Part shown: piece after piece, positions 59,665 through 64,000 of the stretch
Layout of the letters: the number at the start of each line of letters is the position of its first letter
How positions within the stretch are numbered: the stretch's first letter is position 1
Source: Pedococcus sp031456495
GTDB lineage: Bacteria > Actinomycetota > Actinomycetes > Actinomycetales > Dermatophilaceae
Direction of reading: 5' to 3'
Length of the DNA stretch: 64,000 nt
NCBI RefSeq assembly: GCF_031456495.1
Contig: NZ_JAVDUW010000001.1
Span: forward strand, 620,001-684,000
Notes under the pieces: model-generated
Databases searched by the model: none
The model's input: the letters and a program-made list of their open reading frames with translations, nothing else
Told to the model about the DNA's origin: nothing
Translations under genes and position numbers: made by a program

Positions 59665-59703
59665 GGTGCGGCTCCTCCACTTGCTGTCGTCGGTGTGGCC
59701 CCG

Positions 59704-59709
59704 AGGGTA
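59704..59709 (-). promoter_or_regulatory. -10 hexamer TACCCT of the methyltransferase gene
   Basis: Minus-strand TACCCT predicts a leader of about 33 nt with GGAGGAG before ATG 59664. Confidence 0.45.
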
Positions 59710-59730
59710 CGGGTGCGCGCCGCGCGGTGG

Positions 59731-60804
59731 TCAACTCGACGGCGCGTCGTCCGCCGTCCCGGTGGTCACGTCCTGCTGCGTGCCGGGGGGCACGGCCGCG
59801 ATGCGCACGCGGCTGGTGAGGAAGCCCCACCCCCACGCGAGGTGCATGGTGGGCAGCACCAGCGGGAGCCACCAGCGGTCCCGCGGCTCGAGGCGGGCGT
59901 CGCGCACCGTGAGCCCGCCGACCGTCGTGAGGACGAGGTATGCCGCCGGCACGAGCCACAGGGGCCACCAGGCGAAGCCGCCGACCACCCCGACGACGAC
60001 GCCGACCAGGGCGGCCGGGGGCGCGAGGTACCGGGCGTTGATCGTGCCGGCGTGGGTGCGCGCCACCACCCGCCGCCACCGCCCGTAGTCGCGGTACTGC
60101 CGGGCGAGCGCGGCGAGGGTCGGCCGCGGGCGGTAGGCCACGCGGAGCCGGGGCGAGAACCACACCAGCCCGCCGGCCTCCCGGATGCGGTGGTTGAGCT
60201 CCCAGTCCTGGGCGCGGGTGAAGCGCGGGTCGTACCCGCCCATCCGTCGCAGCCACTCGCGGCGGAAGACCCCGAGGTAGACCGTGTCGGCCGGACCGGC
60301 GTCGCCCCCGGTGTGGAAGCGGGACGCCCCCACCCCCAGCCGTGAGGTCATCGCGGCAGCCACGGCCCGCTCGAAGGACGTGACGCCCTCGGCGTCCATG
60401 AGCCCGCCCACGTTCGCGGCACCGGTCTGCGCGAGCAGCTCGACCGCCGTGCGCACGTAGTCGCGGTCGAGCACGCCGTGGCCGTCGACCCGCACCACGA
60501 CGTCCACGTCGTCGAGCGCCCCGATCGCCGCGTTCAGCGCCTCGGGGGTCCGCCCCGAGGGGTTGGCGACGGTCCGGACCCGGGGGTCGGCCGCTGCGAG
60601 GGACGCGGCGATCTCGTCCGTGCGGTCGTGGCTCGGCCCGAGCGCCAGGACGAGGTGGACCGGGCCGGGGTAGTCCTGGCCGAGCACGGCGTCGACCGCC
60701 TCACGCAGGTGCCGCTCCTCGTCGAGGATCGGCATGACCACGCCGACACGGGGGTCGGGAGGGAGGGGTCCGTCGGGAGTCGTTCCGGGGGGTGTGCTGC
60801 TCAT
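59731..60804 (-). CDS. GT2 glycosyltransferase with C-terminal membrane helices (ExoA-like)
   Basis: 357 aa. VGVVMPILDEERHLREAVDAVL, LALGPSHDRTDEIA, NPSGRTPEALNAAI and VVVRVDGHGVLDRDYV (DxH in the DxD position) start the GT2 domain. Next come FRREWLRRMGGYDPRFTRAQDWELNHRIREAG, the (Q/E)DxELNxR motif of ExoA-like succinoglycan glycosyltransferases, and two C-terminal spans. ATG 60804 overlaps the LCP stop (ATGA); a second in-frame ATG at 60819 exists. Coupled to the LCP gene. Confidence 0.86.
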   Translation of the reverse strand: MSSTPPGTTPDGPLPPDPRVGVVMPILDEERHLREAVDAVLGQDYPGPVHLVLALGPSHDRTDEIAASLAAADPRVRTVANPSGRTPEALNAAIGALDDVDVVVRVDGHGVLDRDYVRTAVELLAQTGAANVGGLMDAEGVTSFERAVAAAMTSRLGVGASRFHTGGDAGPADTVYLGVFRREWLRRMGGYDPRFTRAQDWELNHRIREAGGLVWFSPRLRVAYRPRPTLAALARQYRDYGRWRRVVARTHAGTINARYLAPPAALVGVVVGVVGGFAWWPLWLVPAAYLVLTTVGGLTVRDARLEPRDRWWLPLVLPTMHLAWGWGFLTSRVRIAAVPPGTQQDVTTGTADDAPSS

Positions 60805-62348
60805 GAGGCTGCCGAGCATACGGAGGAGAGGTCGCTCTCCGCCGCGTTGCCCGCAGCCTTCGCCGGGTCGGTGACGGCGCCGCGCGCCGGCCGGGTGGCC
60901 GACGACGAGCCGGAGGAGGTGCCGCCGCGGGTGCTCGCCGGCCGGTGCGCCGTGGCGGGCCGGGCACGGGCGCTCGCGCTCGAGGCCTTCTCCGAGGCCG
61001 AGATGGCGGAGGCCACCGTCCTGGTCACCACGGTCGGGTCGTAGTCCCACGGCTTGATCAGGGGCGGGACGAAGTTCACGCTGCGGATCTTCTGCGCCCG
61101 CGTCTGCAGGGCGAGGTCGGCGAACTTCCCGAGCTCGGAGGCGGGCAGGTCGGTCGAGATGAGGCCCGAGCTGGCCGCCGCGATCTTCTGGAACCGGGTG
61201 AGCACGGTCTGGGGGTCGAGCTGGTCGACCATCGCGGTCATGACGCAGCGCTGGCGGGCCATCCGCTCGTAGTTCGTCGACCCCTGCCGCGACCGGGCGT
61301 ACCAGAGGGCGTGCCAGCCGTCGAGGTGCCGGTGGCCGGGCTCGATCCACCCGACGATCGGCGAGGTCCCGCCACCGATGGGGGTGCGGTACTTGACGTT
61401 GACGTCCAGACCGCCCACGGCGTTGACCATCTTGCTGAAGCCCTGAAGGTCGACCATGACGTAGTACTGGATGTCCAGGCCGCTGAGCGCCTCGACCGCC
61501 TCGCGGGTCGCGACGAGGCCGGCGTCCCTGGTGCCCGCGGGGAACTCCGCCCGGTGCTGCTGGCCCCACGTGTACAGGCCGTTGAGCAGGCACTGGTCAC
61601 CGCAGTTCCACCCCTGCGGCATGAGCCGGGCCATGGTCGACCCGGGCCGGAAGTCGATGTTCTCGGTGTCCCGGGCGAAGCCGAAGGTCACCGCGCGCCC
61701 GGTCCTGGCGTCGACGCTGACGAGCTGGATGCTGTCGGGCCGGGTGCCGACCCGGTCCCCGCCGCTGTCGGCCCCGAGCAGCAGGATGTTGTAGCGCCCC
61801 TTCGACGGGGGCACCGCGTCCTTGCCCGTGAACAGCGAGTTCATGGCGTCGCGCCCGGCACCCACGGTGTTGGCGGCATACACGAGGCCACCGGAGGTGA
61901 CCACGAGCAGCGCCGCGGTGACCAGCGTGAGCCAGCGGCGGCCGCGCATCACCATCGAGCTGGGGCGCCCGAGGCGCCAGGCGTCCACGAAGAGCAGCGC
62001 CCACCCGACGGCGTATGCCGTGAGCAGGGCCTGCAGGGCCGTGAGCACCCAGCTGTGGCCGAGCAGGGTGATGGCCGTCGACCGGCTGGCGACGAAGAGC
62101 AGGCCGAGCCCCGCGAGCAGGGCGACGGCGACGAGCCACAGCCGCAGGGCGGCCCGGCCCACGCGGCGGTTGCCGGCGACGAGCTGGGCGCTCCCCGGCA
62201 CGAGCAGGGTGAGCAGGACGAGGGTGAAGGCGCGGCGGCGGTGCATGCGCGGACCGAGGACGTCGGCGTCCGCCAGGCTGCGGTCGCGTCGCCCGGAGAG
62301 GTGGACGTCGGGGTCGGCGTCCGGCGGCGCGACGAGGGTCCGGCTCAT
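60801..62348 (-). CDS. LytR-CpsA-Psr (LCP) family ligase with multi-span N-terminus
   Basis: 515 aa. The N-terminal 160 residues have about four hydrophobic helices, the last (TLVTAALLVVTSGGLVYAAN) before the LCP domain. The domain shows YNILLLGADSGGDRVGTRPDSIQLVSVD, FGFARDTENIDF and WYARSRQGSTNYERMARQR, the arginines and aspartates that bind the polyprenyl-pyrophosphate. LCP enzymes attach teichoic acids or other glycans to peptidoglycan. A Ser/Ala/Thr-rich tail follows. Coupled to the GT2 gene downstream. A four-copy GTCACA-type repeat overlaps its promoter. Confidence 0.9.
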   Translation of the reverse strand: MSRTLVAPPDADPDVHLSGRRDRSLADADVLGPRMHRRRAFTLVLLTLLVPGSAQLVAGNRRVGRAALRLWLVAVALLAGLGLLFVASRSTAITLLGHSWVLTALQALLTAYAVGWALLFVDAWRLGRPSSMVMRGRRWLTLVTAALLVVTSGGLVYAANTVGAGRDAMNSLFTGKDAVPPSKGRYNILLLGADSGGDRVGTRPDSIQLVSVDARTGRAVTFGFARDTENIDFRPGSTMARLMPQGWNCGDQCLLNGLYTWGQQHRAEFPAGTRDAGLVATREAVEALSGLDIQYYVMVDLQGFSKMVNAVGGLDVNVKYRTPIGGGTSPIVGWIEPGHRHLDGWHALWYARSRQGSTNYERMARQRCVMTAMVDQLDPQTVLTRFQKIAAASSGLISTDLPASELGKFADLALQTRAQKIRSVNFVPPLIKPWDYDPTVVTRTVASAISASEKASSASARARPATAHRPASTRGGTSSGSSSATRPARGAVTDPAKAAGNAAESDLSSVCSAAS

Positions 62349-62364
62349 GGTGGACCAGTATCCG

Positions 62365-62397
62365 CGTGACTCCTGTGATTTCTGTGACGTGAGTGAT
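62365..62397 (-). promoter_or_regulatory. Four-copy GTCACA-type direct repeat with 9-bp period (MtrA-like) between divergent LCP genes
   Basis: On the minus strand the hexamers ATCACT (62397-62392), GTCACA (62388-62383), ATCACA (62379-62374) and GTCACG (62370-62365) follow with exactly 3 nt between each. They sit just upstream of the -10-like GATACT and the ATG at 62348, so a bound factor would touch the -35 region. The form matches direct-repeat sites reported for MtrA in mycobacteria. Strong sequence pattern; identity of the regulator inferred. Confidence 0.6.
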
Positions 62398-62495
62398 GTT
62401 CCGAGTGTCGGCGCGTCGTGGTACGGGTGACCGCTTCGTCCGCTTCCCCGTGCGCCGGGTCCCCGCCGCGTTTTGCCACTCCCAGCCACTCCCCC

Positions 62496-62501
62496 GACAC
62501 T
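62496..62501 (+). promoter_or_regulatory. Candidate -10 (GACACT), leaderless spacing
   Basis: GACACT is 7 nt before ATG 62509, with no Shine-Dalgarno sequence between. The first base departs from TANNNT. Confidence 0.35.
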
Positions 62502-62508
62502 GGTCGGC

Positions 62509-63750
62509 ATGTCCTCACGCGCTGCCGGCCCCGACGACGCCCGCGCCATCCCCCAGCGTGGCGCCTCGGGCGACCCCGACGACGCCGGCGAGGTCTACAC
62601 CGTCGACGTGCGGGGGCGCCGGCGGACGGGCTCCCGGCCCGCCGGAGGGGCCGGACGTGGCGGCGCCGGCCGTGACGGCGTCGCCGCAGCAGCGGCACGG
62701 CCCGCGGCGGGCGGGCGCCGGCCCGCACCGCCCGTGGACGGCGACTGGGAGGACGACGCCCCGCGGCGCCGCCGCCGGGTGCCGGTCGTGCGCCTCGTCC
62801 TGCTGCTCGTGGCGGCGTGGCTGGCGTTCATGGTCTACACCCCGATCTCCGCGTGGAACTCGGTGCACAAGGAGGACACGACTCCCGCTGGACAGCGGCC
62901 GGCCGCCGGGAAGGGCTACAACTACCTGCTCGTCGGCTCCGATAGCCGCGAGGGCCTGACGAAGGCCCAGAAGAAGGCGTACTCGACCGGCAACGCGGTC
63001 GGGCGCCGCACCGACTCGATCATCCTGGTGCACACCTCCCAGAGCGGCGGCAAGCCGGTGCTCATCTCGATCCCGCGCGACTCCTACGTGCCGATCCCCG
63101 GCCACGGCAGCAACAAGATCAACGCCGCCTTCGCCTTCGGCGGCCCCAAGCTGCTCGTCGAGACCGTGGAGAAGGTCACCGACCTGCGCATCGACGGCTA
63201 TGTCGAGATCGGGTTCGCCGGGTTCGCCGGTGTCGTGGACAGCGTCGGCGGCGTCAACATCTGCGTGCCGTTCCACATGAACGACAAGAAGGCCGGCATC
63301 AACCTGCAGAAGGGCTGCCAGCTCCTCGACGGTCGCAACGCCCTCGGGTACGTCCGGGCGCGGTACTCCGACCCGCGCGGGGACATCGGCCGCGCCGAGC
63401 GCCAGCGCCAGTTCCTCGGCGCCATCATGAAGAAGGCGGCGACGCCGTCCACCGTGCTCGTGCCGACGCGCTACTGGGACTTCACCCACGCCGCCGCCCG
63501 CGGCCTCATCGTCGGCGACGACACGTCGATGCGCGACGCGAGCCGCGTGCTGCTGGCGATGCGGGCCGTGTCGCAGGACCAGGGCCTGAGCCTCGTCGTG
63601 CCGATCCAGAGCCTGAACTACCAGACCAGCGCCGGGTCGTCGGTCAAGTGGAACACCGCGCGGGCCCGGGCGCTGTTCGCCGACCTGCGCGAGGACAAGC
63701 CGCTCGAGACGCCACCGGCCGGCACCGACGGGAAGCCCTCCGCCGGCTGA
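62509..63750 (+). CDS. LytR-CpsA-Psr (LCP) family ligase
   Basis: 413 aa. A disordered basic N-terminus of about 90 residues is followed by one membrane helix (VRLVLLLVAAWLAFMVYTP). The extracytoplasmic LCP domain is complete: NYLLVGSDSREGL, VGRRTDSIILVHTS, LISIPRDSYVPIPG, FAGFAGVVDSVGGVNICV and YVRARYSDPRGDIGRAERQ. It transfers lipid-linked glycan to peptidoglycan. Divergent from the other LCP gene. Start at the ATG 7 nt after GACACT; an upstream ATG at 62473 is possible but would put extra residues in the promoter. Confidence 0.92.
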   Translation: MSSRAAGPDDARAIPQRGASGDPDDAGEVYTVDVRGRRRTGSRPAGGAGRGGAGRDGVAAAAARPAAGGRRPAPPVDGDWEDDAPRRRRRVPVVRLVLLLVAAWLAFMVYTPISAWNSVHKEDTTPAGQRPAAGKGYNYLLVGSDSREGLTKAQKKAYSTGNAVGRRTDSIILVHTSQSGGKPVLISIPRDSYVPIPGHGSNKINAAFAFGGPKLLVETVEKVTDLRIDGYVEIGFAGFAGVVDSVGGVNICVPFHMNDKKAGINLQKGCQLLDGRNALGYVRARYSDPRGDIGRAERQRQFLGAIMKKAATPSTVLVPTRYWDFTHAAARGLIVGDDTSMRDASRVLLAMRAVSQDQGLSLVVPIQSLNYQTSAGSSVKWNTARARALFADLREDKPLETPPAGTDGKPSAG

Positions 63751-63771
63751 CCCGCCTCCCGGGCTCCGGTC

Positions 63772-64000
63772 TCACGCCCCGCCGCAGGACGCGGTGGTGC
63801 GCACGGACCACAGGGTCACCTGGCCGACCTCGCTGGCACTGCGCTGGGACGCCGCGAGGGACCGGGCCGCGTCGGGCACGCCGTCGCGGTACCCGCAGGC
63901 ATAGGGCAGCAGCCGCAGGTAGCCCATGACGTCCGCCGCCGTGCGCGACGCCGGGTCGGGGTGCAGCCAGCCGCCGGGCATGACGTCGTCGAGCGACGCC
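63772..64000 (-). CDS. Unrecognised protein, C-terminal part only
   Basis: The frame is open from the right edge to a stop at 63772 (about 75 residues visible). It contains ASLDDVMPGGWLHPDPASR, VMGYLRLLPYACGYRDGVP and a final TLWSVRTTASCGGA, with a cysteine in the middle and one near the end. There is no membrane helix in the visible part. ATG 63981 could be the start, but the frame continues without a stop to the edge, so the gene is probably longer. I do not recognise a family. Confidence 0.55.
   Translation of the reverse strand, partial: ASLDDVMPGGWLHPDPASRTAADVMGYLRLLPYACGYRDGVPDAARSLAASQRSASEVGQVTLWSVRTTASCGGA

Noticed and set aside
1..64000. GGCATAC as a polar chromosome-orientation signal
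   Set aside because: About half the copies point each way along the whole window, so it does not act as a replication-strand marker here.
1..64000. CRISPR arrays, tRNA or rRNA genes, insertion sequences
   Set aside because: No regularly spaced repeats with unique spacers, no cloverleaf with a CCA end, and no transposase-like protein were recognised on either strand.

Overview
The window is a contiguous piece of a very high-G+C actinobacterial chromosome. Gene order around manB, the DUF3499 gene, whiB2, fbiA/fbiB, the TIGR03089 gene and LCP genes follows the order I recall for Mycobacterium tuberculosis Rv3256c-Rv3268. WhiB, F420 biosynthesis genes and leaderless TANNNT promoters also point to Actinobacteria. 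Protein style and gene content suggest Micrococcales, plausibly Intrasporangiaceae, but no marker gene here fixes the genus. I saw no rRNA, tRNA, CRISPR array, insertion sequence or prophage. The window starts inside one secreted-protein gene and ends inside an unrecognised one.

Layout. 1-4.4 kb: the 5' part of a secreted FnIII-like protein, a small acidic protein, a DUF808 membrane protein preceded by a possible leaderless upstream peptide, a multi-membrane-span protein and a YbaK-type deacylase. 4.6-13.5 kb: the conserved manB-whiB2 block (SIS isomerase-like protein, Trm112-like protein, phosphomannomutase, DUF3499, a zincin-fold protein that has lost its active site, DUF5719, a giant GT2 membrane protein, WhiB2). 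13.7-16.9 kb: a five-gene, fully translationally coupled redox operon (small membrane-anchored Ser/Lys/Ala-rich protein, ApbE flavin transferase, ferric-reductase-like haem protein, NuoF-like protein, ferredoxin), divergent from fbiA-fbiB of coenzyme F420 synthesis. 19-26.7 kb: a DNA glycosylase, a DUF3105 protein, a glycolipid/polysaccharide operon (GT2, GT4-methyltransferase fusion, flippase-like protein, methyltransferase) and an inositol-monophosphatase-like enzyme. 26.8-40.1 kb: wall-anchored proteins. Three carry cell-wall-binding-2 repeats (beta-propeller-like, SpoIID/LytB, PGRP amidase) and one is a peptidoglycan-binding peptidase. They are interspersed with a large membrane protein, the TIGR03089 gene and a 3-oxoacid CoA-transferase pair. 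40.3-62.3 kb: a large teichoic-acid-type wall polymer locus (TagD, TagGH exporter, two TagF-glycosyltransferase fusions in opposite domain order, two CDP-alcohol phosphotransferases, several GT2/GT4 enzymes, large membrane proteins). It ends in two divergent LCP ligases that would attach the polymer to peptidoglycan.

How it fits together. Most of the right two thirds can be read as one envelope programme: precursor activation (TagD, ManB), assembly (TagF fusions, glycosyltransferases, methyltransferases), export (TagGH), attachment (LCP) and remodelling (amidase, SpoIID, peptidase). Direct repeats of GTCACA-like hexamers lie before three of the wall genes and resemble MtrA sites, suggesting shared control. 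Many genes appear to be transcribed as leaderless mRNAs, and most operons are joined by ATGA/GTGA overlaps.

All functional calls come from reading motifs and context. No database search was possible.
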